In this document: one piece after another, positions 19,825 through 27,725 of the stretch
Layout: every line of letters begins with the position of its first letter
Position numbering within the stretch: the stretch's first letter is position 1
Assembly: GCA_945898215.1 (NCBI GenBank)
Contig: CAMDHY010000020.1
Span: 1-49,985, forward strand
From: Pseudoxanthobacter soli DSM 19599
GTDB lineage: Bacteria > Pseudomonadota > Alphaproteobacteria > Rhizobiales > Segnochrobactraceae
Direction of reading: 5' to 3'
Length of the DNA: 49,985 nucleotides
The notes under the pieces: model-generated
What the model saw: the letters and a program-made list of their open reading frames with translations, nothing else
Told to the model about the DNA's origin: nothing
Databases searched by the model: none
Made by a program: the position numbers and the translations under genes

Positions 19825-20595
19825 CTATTCGCCGACGCCTACGACGTCGGGGGTCTGCCAGGCAAGGTGCTGGCCACCGTCGAGCGCGATCATCTGCCCG
19901 GTGATCGACGGCGTCGCCACCAGGAAAGCGACCGTGCGGGCGAAATCGGCGAGCGACGGGCCGGCGCCCATCGGCACGGCGGCCTTCTGGCGGGCGAAGT
20001 CCTCCGGCTGCTGGCGCTCGCTCTTCAGCGTCGGGCCGGGGCCGATGGCGACGACGCGCACCCGCGGCGCGAGCGCCTGGGCCATCGTCTGCGTCGCCCA
20101 CCAGAGCCCCGCCTTCGACAGGCTGTAGGAGAAGAACTGCGGCGTCGGCTTCCACACCCGCTGGTCGATGATGTTGATCACGAGCCCGTCGGCCCCGTCC
20201 GGCAGGCGGGCGGCGACCCGGCTCGCGAGCAGGCACGGCGTCTCCAGGTTGACCGCGAGGTGGTGGCGAAGCGACGTCGCTTCAAGACTGTCGGCCGCGT
20301 CGACCTCGAAGACGGAGGCGTTGTTGACGAGGACCCCGAGCGGCCCGATCTCGGCGGCGGCGATGTCGATCAGCGAGGCCGCCGCGGCGGGGTCGGCGAG
20401 GTCGGCGACGAGGATCGTCGCACGCCCGCCGCCCGCCCGGATCTCCCCGGCGAGCGCCTCGGCCTCCGCTGCGGATCGGTTGCAGTGGATGGCGACGGCG
20501 AAGCCGGCGTCGGCGAGGCCGCGGGCGATGGCGGCGCCGATCCGGCGCCCGCCCCCGGTGACGAGGGCGGCGGGCGGCATATTGGCAGGTGGCAT
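19825..20595 (-). CDS. SDR-family oxidoreductase, FolM/pteridine-reductase-like
   Basis: A 256-residue short-chain dehydrogenase. The cofactor motif is LVTGGGRRIGAAIARGLADAG with CNRSAAEA, where the Arg suggests NADPH. NNAS follows and the catalytic pair is YSLSK. The segment INIIDQRVWKPTPQFFSYSLSKAGLWWATQTMA is typical of pteridine reductases and FolM (dihydromonapterin/dihydrofolate reductase). The ATG at 20595 with GGGGGATCGCG upstream is preferred over an earlier in-frame start. It directly precedes uvrC, a common Rhizobiales arrangement. Confidence 0.85.
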   Translation of the reverse strand: MPPANMPPAALVTGGGRRIGAAIARGLADAGFAVAIHCNRSAAEAEALAGEIRAGGGRATILVADLADPAAAASLIDIAAAEIGPLGVLVNNASVFEVDAADSLEATSLRHHLAVNLETPCLLASRVAARLPDGADGLVINIIDQRVWKPTPQFFSYSLSKAGLWWATQTMAQALAPRVRVVAIGPGPTLKSERQQPEDFARQKAAVPMGAGPSLADFARTVAFLVATPSITGQMIALDGGQHLAWQTPDVVGVGE

Positions 20596-20695
20596 CGCGA
20601 TCCCCCGGTTCGCGCAAACGAGCCCGCTACATGGAGCCGATGCCCCGCCCTGCAAGGCCGAGCCGCCGCCCGGCCGGACGATGCGGACGCGCCAG

Positions 20696-22405
20696 TCAGG
20701 CCGTCGGCGCGAAGGACCAGACCGCCTGCTTCGTCGCGACGTAGTCGACGCGGCCGTCCTTCAGCGCCTTCACGCACTCGCCCGGTGCGTTGATGATCGG
20801 CTCCTCGTGGGCGTTGAAGGAGGTGTTGATCAGCACCGGCAGCCCGGTCTGCTTCTCGTAGGCCGTCAGGATGTCGTGGTAGACGGGGTTCTGCTCGCGC
20901 TCAACCAGTTGCGGCCGCGCCGTGCCGTCGACGTGGACGACCGCTGGGATGCGCTCCTGCCAGGCCTTGGCGACGTCGCAGGTGATCGTCATGAAGCGGG
21001 CGGAATAGCGCATGTTGGCGCCGAGCAGGAACGGCTCGGCGGCTCGGTCGGCGCGCACGACGGGGGCGAACGGCATGAACTCGGTGCGGTCGAGCCGCTT
21101 GTTCATCCAGTCGTTGATGCGCCGGTCGGTGGCAGACGCCAGGATGGTGCGGGCACCGAGGGCGCGCGGCCCGTATTCCATGCGGCCGAGATAGGTCCCG
21201 ACGATCTTGCCGTCGGCGACGAGCCCGGCCACGGCGGTGGCGACGTCGCCGGTGGCGACCGCGGTGGCGCCGGCCCCACGGAAGGCCTCGTCGGCGACGG
21301 CGTCATAATCGCGGCCGAAATAGACGTCCGAGAGGCTGTAGCGCTCGCCGAGCCACCGCGGCAGGCCGTCGCGGACGAGCAGGAAGTCGAGCACGCCGCC
21401 GGCCGGCTCGCCGCAATCGGTCATCGCCGGATAGACGAACACCTCCTCGAACGGAAAGCGCTCGGCGAGGCGCTGGTTGAGCTTGACGTTGGAGAAGACA
21501 CCGCCGGCGACGCCGAGGCCCTTCGGCTTGTCGCGCCCGACGATGCGGTCCATCGCCTCCAGCATCACGCTCTCGAGCACCCCCTGCACGGAGGCGGCGA
21601 CGGCGTCGCGCGGGCCTTGCTTGGCGATCCGGCGGATGGCGTCGCGGATGGTGCGGCGCGACGCCGTCGCCTCGATGCGGCCGTCGGGGGTGACCCGGTA
21701 GAAGGCGCGGAGCTCGTCGAAGAAGACCGGCTGGCCGAAGGCGGCGAGGCCGAGCACCTTGCCCTCGTGGCGCATCGGGCGGAAGCCGAGGGCCTCTGTG
21801 GCGTCGTGGTAGAGGCGGCCCATGGCGCTCTCGCGCTTCTGCGCGCGGCCGCGCCGGAGGCTCTCCGCCTCGCCGCCGATCGGCGCCGTCAGCTGGCCGT
21901 CCTTCAGGCGGTAGAGCGAGTAGTAGACGCGGTCGCCGTAGCCGTCGGCGGTCCACGCGACGGCATCGTCGCTCTGCATGTGGAAGAGGGCGGCGAGCGC
22001 GTGCGCCTTGTGGTGGTTGTAGAAGTGGATGCGCGCGTCCGGCCGGAAGCCGTGATCGGCGAGCCAGCGGGCGCCGTCGAAGAGCGTCAGCGGGTCGGCG
22101 GTGCCCCAGAACGCCATCTCGCGGACGAGCTCGTGCGAGCGCAGGCCGCCGAGGCCGATCAGGTCGACGAGCTTTTTGTGGAAGTAGCGCGGCTCGTACT
22201 TGGTGCGCGGCAGGCAGACGACGTCGACGTCGCGGCGGGTGGCGCCGGCGATCGACAGGCACTCGTCCACCGCCTCGTCGGGGAAGCGGTAGCCGTCGCC
22301 CTTGATGCGGGTGAGGCGCTCGAGCGCCACGGCGGCCTTCAGCCGGTAGTCCTCGAACACCGCGGCGGAAGCATCGTGTCGGTCGTAGGCGCCGAGAATC
22401 AGCAT
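20696..22405 (-). CDS. Carbamoyltransferase, NodU/CmcH/TobZ family
   Basis: A 569-residue O-carbamoyltransferase. The N-terminal YrdC-independent kinase-like (ASKHA) domain starts MLILGAYDRHDASAAVFED and includes FYNHHKAHALAALF and VAWTADGYGD (metal and adenylate binding). The C-terminal domain has GGVFSNVKLNQRL, EYGPRALGARTILA, DRTEFMPFAPVV and GLPVLINTSFNAHEEPI, all standard. The family uses carbamoyl phosphate and ATP to carbamoylate a hydroxyl on sugars, Nod factors or antibiotics. No glycosyltransferase or antibiotic genes are nearby, so the acceptor is unknown. It is divergent from the ten-gene operon that starts at 22661. Confidence 0.93.
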   Translation of the reverse strand: MLILGAYDRHDASAAVFEDYRLKAAVALERLTRIKGDGYRFPDEAVDECLSIAGATRRDVDVVCLPRTKYEPRYFHKKLVDLIGLGGLRSHELVREMAFWGTADPLTLFDGARWLADHGFRPDARIHFYNHHKAHALAALFHMQSDDAVAWTADGYGDRVYYSLYRLKDGQLTAPIGGEAESLRRGRAQKRESAMGRLYHDATEALGFRPMRHEGKVLGLAAFGQPVFFDELRAFYRVTPDGRIEATASRRTIRDAIRRIAKQGPRDAVAASVQGVLESVMLEAMDRIVGRDKPKGLGVAGGVFSNVKLNQRLAERFPFEEVFVYPAMTDCGEPAGGVLDFLLVRDGLPRWLGERYSLSDVYFGRDYDAVADEAFRGAGATAVATGDVATAVAGLVADGKIVGTYLGRMEYGPRALGARTILASATDRRINDWMNKRLDRTEFMPFAPVVRADRAAEPFLLGANMRYSARFMTITCDVAKAWQERIPAVVHVDGTARPQLVEREQNPVYHDILTAYEKQTGLPVLINTSFNAHEEPIINAPGECVKALKDGRVDYVATKQAVWSFAPTA

Positions 22406-22545
22406 GCGAACTCCAGTCCCGGCGACGCGGCCGAGGCGGCGGGCGGGCCGGGTTTAGACGGTTCGCGCGGCGGCATAAAGCCCCGCACATGGGGGCCCGC
22501 GTGCGGTCTGGCGAGAGCGGCCGGGCGATTCCCGCATACCGGCGC

Positions 22546-22571
22546 GTAACACCACACCTTGCTGCAGCGAA
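22546..22571 (+). promoter_or_regulatory. Putative ECF-sigma promoter 1 of the 22661-31114 operon
   Basis: GTAACA (22546-22551), 16 nt and CGAA (22568-22571). This matches closely the pattern described for Caulobacter SigF promoters (GTAACC-N16-CGAA, from memory). It lies 90 nt upstream of the first gene of the operon, in the 255-nt divergent region 22406-22660. Inferred from pattern. Confidence 0.5.
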
Positions 22572-22590
22572 AGATCGTCGTGATGGCACT

Positions 22591-22615
22591 GTAACGTTTC
22601 CCGCGGCCGGGCGTC
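22591..22615 (+). promoter_or_regulatory. Putative ECF-sigma promoter 2 of the 22661-31114 operon
   Basis: GTAAC (22591-22595), 16 nt and CGTC (22612-22615): an AAC-type -35 and a CGTC-type -10 at standard ECF spacing. It lies 45 nt downstream of the first sequence and 46 nt before the ATG at 22661. Having two in tandem in front of a zinc-finger anti-sigma-like gene raises the likelihood. Inferred from pattern. Confidence 0.45.
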
Positions 22616-22660
22616 TCAGAGCCAGGGACGTCCGACCGGACGGGATCGCGAGAGGACCGG

Positions 22661-22906
22661 ATGCTGAGCTGCCGTAACGTGACCGAGCGGGCGAGTGACG
22701 TCGTCGACGGCACGCTGCCCCTGCTCGCGCGGCTGGAACTCGGCCTGCATCTGATGATCTGCGAGGGGTGCCGAACGTACATCGATCAGATGCGGGGGCT
22801 GAAGACGATGCTCCGCCGACGGCCACCCGTGCTGTCGACGGCGGCGGCGGAGGCGGCGGTGCTGGCCGCGCTCCGCGTCAGCGATCAGGAGACCCCGCGC
22901 CGATGA
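22661..22906 (+). CDS. Zinc-finger (zf-HC2/ZAS-type) anti-sigma-like protein
   Basis: An 81-residue protein with MLSCRNVTERASDVVDGTLPLLARLELGLHLMICEGCRTY: an N-terminal Cys and the HxxxCxxC motif (H30, C34, C37) of the zinc-binding anti-sigma (ZAS) fold. There is no transmembrane helix after it, so if it binds a sigma factor it would be a soluble type. No ECF sigma gene is adjacent. Its stop overlaps the next start (ATGA). Being first in the operon behind two ECF-like promoters suggests autoregulation of a remote sigma factor, which is inference. Confidence 0.78.
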   Translation: MLSCRNVTERASDVVDGTLPLLARLELGLHLMICEGCRTYIDQMRGLKTMLRRRPPVLSTAAAEAAVLAALRVSDQETPRR

Positions 22907-24288
22907 ACGCCCTCCCCCCCTTCCGCTCGTCGCGCCTCGCGGCGGGCGAACGCGACGCCTACGGCTTCCGGCACGCCACCACCGACGGCGCCGCGCTCGC
23001 CGCCTTCGCCGAGGCGGTGCGGGCCGTCTGCGCCCATCGGCCGGAGGCCGGGCCGGCGCTCGGGCGGGCGCTCGCCGCCGACCCGCAGATGGTGGCTGGC
23101 CATGCGCTGCGCGGCTTCGCCTCTGTCGTGCTCGCCCGCAGCGAGTGCATGGCCGCCGCCCGCGGCCACCTCGCCGTGGCGCGGGCGGCGCTGCGCCAGA
23201 GGCCGCCGACGGCCGACGAGATCGTCCTCGTCGAGGCGCTCGGCCTCGCCGTCGACGGCCACCTCGCGGCAGCGGCCGACCGGCTCGACGTCCGGCTCGG
23301 GGCAGCCCCGGACGGGCTGCTCCTGATCAAGCTGTCGCAGGCGCTGCGCTTCATGCTCGGCGACCTCGTCGGCATGGCCCGGCTGACGACGGCGACCATC
23401 GCGCGCATCAGCGACAGGACCCCCGGCTACGGCTTCGTGCTCGGCTGCCACGCCTTCACGCTCGAGGAGAGCGGCGACTACGGTCGGGCCGAGCGGGTCG
23501 GCCGCGCCGCCGTCGAGCGCGAGCCGCATGACGCCTGGGGCCTGCACGCCGTCGCCCACGTCTACGAGATGACCGGCCGCAGCGCCGCCGGCATCGCGTG
23601 GCTGGAGGCGACGCGGGCGGCCTGGAGCGGCTGCAACAACTTCGCCTTCCACGTCGCCTGGCACCTCGCCCTCTTCCACCTCGAGGCCGGCGACACCGAG
23701 CGGGTGCTGGCGCTCTACGACGCCGAGGTGCGGCCGCAGCCGACCGACGACTTCCGCGACGTCGCCAACGCCGTCTCGCTTTTGTGGCGGCTCGGCCAGC
23801 ACGGCGTCGATGTCGGCGGACGCTGGGACGAGCTCGCCGAGATCGCCCGCCGCCGGCGCAGCGAGACGACGCTGATCTTCGCCAGCCTGCACAACCTGCT
23901 CGCTCTCAAGGGCAGCGGCGACGAGACCGCGGCGCGCGAGCTCGCCGAGGCGATCACCCGCCACGGCCTCATGGGCGCCGACGACCAGGCGAGCGTCGCC
24001 GGCAGCGTCGGGGCCGATCTCGCCCGCGTCATCGTCGAGGGCGCCAGCGGCCATGCAGTGCCCGAGATCGCCCGCCGCCTGCCCGCCATCGGCGGCAGCC
24101 ACGCCCAGCGCGACGTCTTCGTGCGCACGCTGGCGGTCGCCGCCGCCTCCGGCGGCGACACCGAGGCGACGCTGCGCGTGAGCGCGATCCGCTGCGAGAA
24201 GCGGCGGGCCGACCGTTTCGAGGCCTCGCTGCGGGCCGCACTCGACCGCACGCGGGCGCCGGCCGGCGCCGCGGCGGCGCCCGTCTGA
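22903..24288 (+). CDS. TTC38-like tetratricopeptide-repeat protein
   Basis: A 461-residue cytoplasmic alpha-solenoid. The hallmark of the TTC38/StaR-like group is visible: YGFVLGCHAFTLEESGDYGRAERVGRAAVEREPHDAWGLHAVAHVYEMTGR, with HVAWHLALFHLEAGD further on. The catalytic or binding role is unknown; TTC38-type proteins are widespread and uncharacterised, and TPR folds usually hold partner proteins. The ATG at 22903 overlaps the anti-sigma stop by 4 nt. It is the second gene of the operon. Confidence 0.85.
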   Translation: MNALPPFRSSRLAAGERDAYGFRHATTDGAALAAFAEAVRAVCAHRPEAGPALGRALAADPQMVAGHALRGFASVVLARSECMAAARGHLAVARAALRQRPPTADEIVLVEALGLAVDGHLAAAADRLDVRLGAAPDGLLLIKLSQALRFMLGDLVGMARLTTATIARISDRTPGYGFVLGCHAFTLEESGDYGRAERVGRAAVEREPHDAWGLHAVAHVYEMTGRSAAGIAWLEATRAAWSGCNNFAFHVAWHLALFHLEAGDTERVLALYDAEVRPQPTDDFRDVANAVSLLWRLGQHGVDVGGRWDELAEIARRRRSETTLIFASLHNLLALKGSGDETAARELAEAITRHGLMGADDQASVAGSVGADLARVIVEGASGHAVPEIARRLPAIGGSHAQRDVFVRTLAVAAASGGDTEATLRVSAIRCEKRRADRFEASLRAALDRTRAPAGAAAAPV

Positions 24289-24312
24289 ACCACCACCCCG
24301 GGGGACCCGTAG

Positions 24313-24816
24313 ATGTCGACCGCCTCCACCGCCCGCGCCGCGGCCAGTCCGCTCGTGCCGCCCCTGACACTCCGCACGCTCGTCACCGCGGTGCTGGCCG
24401 GCGCGGCGGCTGATATCGCCTGGGAGATCTGGGCGCGACTGATCACACCGCTGTGGGTGGGCGGGCCGCTGGAGCCGGCCGGGCTGGTGCAGTCGGTTTT
24501 CGGCCTGTCGAGCCGGCCGGCGGCCGAACTCATCCACCTCGTCGTCGGCGTGGTGTTCTACCCGCTCGGCTACCTCTACGTCGCCCGGCCGCTGGCGCGG
24601 CTGATCCTGCCGATGCTGCCGTGGTGGCTGGTCGGCGCCGGGTTCGGCGTCGGGCTGTGGGTGTTCGCGCTCTATGTGATGGCGCACCTGATCGCCGGGC
24701 TGCCGCCCTTCCTCGGCTTCATCACCCTGACCTGGGCCTCGCTCGTCGGCCATATCATCTTCGGCGTCGTCACGGCCGCGGTGGTGCGCTGGCGCGACGG
24801 GAGCCGGGCTGCGTGA
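24313..24816 (+). CDS. Small multispanning membrane protein, unknown
   Basis: A 167-residue inner-membrane protein with about four helices: TLVTAVLAGAAADIAWEIWA, LIHLVVGVVFYPLGYLYVA, WWLVGAGFGVGLWVFALYVM and FITLTWASLVGHIIFGVVTA. Conserved-looking polar residues inside helices (D34, E38, H76) could hold a cofactor or proton path, but I recognise no family. GGGGGAC precedes the ATG. Its stop overlaps the GTG start of the next gene (GTGA). Confidence 0.7.
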   Translation: MSTASTARAAASPLVPPLTLRTLVTAVLAGAAADIAWEIWARLITPLWVGGPLEPAGLVQSVFGLSSRPAAELIHLVVGVVFYPLGYLYVARPLARLILPMLPWWLVGAGFGVGLWVFALYVMAHLIAGLPPFLGFITLTWASLVGHIIFGVVTAAVVRWRDGSRAA

Positions 24817-26453
24817 GCCGGGTCGCCGACGTCGCGGCGGCGACGCTCGCCGCCCACGGGGTCCGCCTCGCCTTCGGCATGCCCGGGGGCGAGGTGGTGA
24901 CGTTCGTCGATGCCCTCGCCAGCGCCGACATCCGCTTCGTGCTCGCCCGCAACGAGACGGCGGCGGCGATGATGGCCGCAGGCGCGGCGACGCTCTCGGG
25001 CACCCCCGGCCTTCTCGTCACCACGCTCGGACCGGGGCTCGCCAACGCCGTCAACGGCATTGCCGACGCGGCGCAGGAGCACGTCCCGCTGATCGTCGTC
25101 TCCGGCGTGGTCGAACGCGGCATCCGCGCCCGCTACACCCACCAGATCGTCGACCAGGCGGCGCTGCTCAGGCCGCTGGTCAAGGCGAGCTTCGAGATCG
25201 AGGCGACCGGCGTCGCGGCGACGGTGCGCCGGGCGATCCAGCTCGCCACGACGCCGCCCTACGGCCCAGTCCACCTCGACCTAGCCCCAGACACGGCGGC
25301 GCTGGTGACGACCGAGCCGACCCCCAAGCGGGCCCCGCGCACCCTCGTCGCCGCGATCGACGGCCGCCATGCCGCGATCGACACCCTGCGCGGCCGGCTC
25401 GGCAAGGCGGTGCGGCCGCTCGTCATCGCCGGCTTCGACACGGTGCGGGCGGGCGGGCCGAACGGCAGCGTCGCCCGCAACGGCGACACCCGCGGCGTGC
25501 TCGCGCGCCTCGCCGCCCGCGGCGTGCCGGTGATCACCACCTACAAGGCGAAGGGCGCCGTCGACGAGCGACTGCCCCGCGCGCTCGGCGCCGCCGGGCT
25601 GTCGCCGCTCGCCGACGGCGTGCTGAAACCGCTGGCAGCAGGCGCCGACCTCGTGCTCCTCGTCGGCTACGACCCGATCGAGATGCGGCCCGGCTGGCTC
25701 GACCCGTTCGCCGATCCCGACGTCGTGGTGGAGCTCACCCGCCACGCCGTCGACCACGGCATGCATCTCGCCGGCACGACGATCCTCGCCGATCCGCTGG
25801 AGGTGCTGGCAGCGGTAGAGAAGGGCCTGTCCGAGCACCGCTTCTGGCCGGGCGGCGAGCCGGCGGCGGCGAAGGCCGAACTCGCCCGCCGGTTCGCGCC
25901 GCCGTCGCCGTGGGGACCGCACGCCATTGTCGACGGCCTCGCCGCGGTGCTGCCCGACGACGCGGTGGTGACGGTCGACAGCGGCGCCCACCGCATCCTG
26001 TTCTCGCAGCGATTTCCGGCGCGGCGGCCGCTGTCGGTGCTGCAGTCGTCGGGCTGGTGTACGATGGGCTCGGCGATCCCGCTCGCCATCGGGGCGAAGC
26101 TCGCCGCACCGCGCCAGCCGGTGGTGGCGCTCCTCGGCGACGGCGGCCTGGAGATGACGCTCGGCGAACTCGCGACGCTGCGGGATGCGGGGCTGCCGGT
26201 CGTCGTGGTGGTGCTGCAGGACGAGAGCCTCGCGCTCATCGAGCTGAAGCAGGCGAAGGCCGGGCTGGCACTGGCCGGCGTGCGGCTCGGGGCGACGCGG
26301 TTCGAGGCGGTGGCGGAGGCCTTCGGCGGCACCGGCGTGCGCGTCCGCGATGCGGCCGCGTTCGCGGCGGCGGTACGGGCGGGGCTGGCGCGCGAGGCCT
26401 TCACCGTCATCGTGTGCGAGATCGAGGCGAGCGACTATGTCGACCGGATCTGA
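24813..26453 (+). CDS. Thiamine-diphosphate-dependent enzyme of the acetolactate synthase/decarboxylase family
   Basis: A 546-residue three-domain ThDP enzyme. The N-terminal Pyr domain has HGVRLAFGMPGGEVVTF and the catalytic-type Glu in VLARNETAAAMMAAGAA, with TLGPGLANAVNGIADA and the Q-rich HQIVDQ loop. The central Rossmann domain (about 200-340) may or may not hold FAD. The C-terminal PP domain has GDGG at 442-445 (diphosphate/Mg). The usual second metal element NN is replaced by Q469-D470 (LQDES). The Asp can still bind Mg, but the first Asn is lost. The substrate is unknown (2-oxo acid decarboxylase, carboligase or sulfoacetaldehyde-type). The GTG start overlaps the preceding stop by 4 nt; a longer upstream frame is unsupported. 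Confidence 0.85.
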   Translation: MSRVADVAAATLAAHGVRLAFGMPGGEVVTFVDALASADIRFVLARNETAAAMMAAGAATLSGTPGLLVTTLGPGLANAVNGIADAAQEHVPLIVVSGVVERGIRARYTHQIVDQAALLRPLVKASFEIEATGVAATVRRAIQLATTPPYGPVHLDLAPDTAALVTTEPTPKRAPRTLVAAIDGRHAAIDTLRGRLGKAVRPLVIAGFDTVRAGGPNGSVARNGDTRGVLARLAARGVPVITTYKAKGAVDERLPRALGAAGLSPLADGVLKPLAAGADLVLLVGYDPIEMRPGWLDPFADPDVVVELTRHAVDHGMHLAGTTILADPLEVLAAVEKGLSEHRFWPGGEPAAAKAELARRFAPPSPWGPHAIVDGLAAVLPDDAVVTVDSGAHRILFSQRFPARRPLSVLQSSGWCTMGSAIPLAIGAKLAAPRQPVVALLGDGGLEMTLGELATLRDAGLPVVVVVLQDESLALIELKQAKAGLALAGVRLGATRFEAVAEAFGGTGVRVRDAAAFAAAVRAGLAREAFTVIVCEIEASDYVDRI

Positions 26454-27723
26454 GGCTCCCGCGCACGGCTCAGGTGGCCATCAACCGCCGGCGCACGGGG
26501 CGACCGCACACGTCTTGCCGGCCCGCCGGCCGCGCGATCCGCGGCTCGACTTCTTCCGCGGCGCCGGCATGTTCATCATCCTGATCGCCCACGTGCCGTG
26601 GAACGGCTGGGCGCAGTGGATCCCGGCCCGCTTCGGCTTCTCCGACGCCACCGAGATCTTCGTGTTCTGCTCCGGCATGGCCTCGGCGATCGCCTTCGGC
26701 GGCGCCTTCGACCGCGCCGGCTGGTTCGTCGGGGCGGCGCGGGTGCTCTACCGGGTCTGGCAGATCTACTGGGCGCACCTCTGCCTGACGCTGCTGCTGA
26801 TCACCGTGCTGGTCGTCGTCGACGCCCGCACCGGCGACGACGCCTACCTGACGGCTCTCAACCTGCAGCGCTTCTTCGACGACCCGAAGACGGCGCTGGT
26901 GGGGCTGTTCACCCTCACCTACGTGCCGAACTACTTCGACATCCTGCCGATGTATCTCGGCATCCTGGCGCTGCTGCCGGCGATGATGATCGCCGAGCGC
27001 GCCGGGCCGCTGTGGCCGATCGCGCTGTCGGTGGCGATCTGGCTGGTGGCGTGGCTGCGCCTCGCCGACCTGCCGGCCGACCCGTGGACCGACCGCACCT
27101 GGTACTTCAACCCGTTCGCCTGGCAGCTCGTCTTCTTCCTCGGCTTCGGCTTCCAGCGCGGCTGGCTGCCGGTACCGGCCTTCGACCGGCGGCTGCTGAT
27201 GCTGGCCTTGGCCGTTGTCGTGATCACTGTGCCCTTTGCCTGGCACCGGCTGCACTTCTACGTGCCGGAGCTCAAGACGGCGAACGAGGCGCTGTTCCTG
27301 CTGCTCGACAAGACGCATGTGGGCGTGCTGCGGGTCGTCCACTTCGTGGCGCTCGCCTATCTCGCCATGCTCGCCGCCGGTGAGGGCGGCCGGCGGCTCG
27401 CCGCCCTCGGGCGGCTATCGACGATCTCGCAGCTCGTCGGTCGGCAGGCGCTGCCGGTGTTCATGACCGGCATCATCCTGGCGCAGCTCCTCGGCGTCTT
27501 CCTCGACATCGCCGGGCGCGACCTCCTCACCTACGCGATCGCCAACCTCGCCGGCTTCGCCGTGCTGATCGCCACGGCGGCGATCGCCGAGTGGTTCAAG
27601 AACCCGCCGTGGGCCCGGCGGGCGCCTGCACCCTCGCGGATGGCGGCGCCGGCGTCCGCCGGACATCCCGCGCCGACCGCATCGGCGGCGCCGGCGGTGC
27701 CGGCCACCCCGGCGCGGGGGTGA
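26437..27723 (+). CDS. OpgC-family membrane acyltransferase
   Basis: A 428-residue inner-membrane protein with about ten helices. It starts RRPRDPRLDFFRGAGMFIILIAHVPWNGW, the OpgC opening in which the Arg/His near the first helix form the acyl-transfer site. It continues FVFCSGMASAIAFGGAF and YVPNYFDILPMYLGILALL, both typical. OpgC of E. coli puts succinyl groups on periplasmic glucans; homologues acylate other surface glycans. The C-terminal about 45 residues are Ala/Pro-rich and cytoplasmic. The ATG at 26437 overlaps the ThDP gene by 17 nt. It sits two genes from an exported esterase, suggesting acyl-group cycling on a surface polymer, which is inference. Confidence 0.88.
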   Translation: MSTGSEAPAHGSGGHQPPAHGATAHVLPARRPRDPRLDFFRGAGMFIILIAHVPWNGWAQWIPARFGFSDATEIFVFCSGMASAIAFGGAFDRAGWFVGAARVLYRVWQIYWAHLCLTLLLITVLVVVDARTGDDAYLTALNLQRFFDDPKTALVGLFTLTYVPNYFDILPMYLGILALLPAMMIAERAGPLWPIALSVAIWLVAWLRLADLPADPWTDRTWYFNPFAWQLVFFLGFGFQRGWLPVPAFDRRLLMLALAVVVITVPFAWHRLHFYVPELKTANEALFLLLDKTHVGVLRVVHFVALAYLAMLAAGEGGRRLAALGRLSTISQLVGRQALPVFMTGIILAQLLGVFLDIAGRDLLTYAIANLAGFAVLIATAAIAEWFKNPPWARRAPAPSRMAAPASAGHPAPTASAAPAVPATPARG

Positions 27724-27725
27724 GG

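Noticed and set aside
22885-24753. Minus-strand 622-codon open frame opposite the TPR gene
   Set aside because: Shadow frame without domain content; it would also cut across the overlap-coupled operon.
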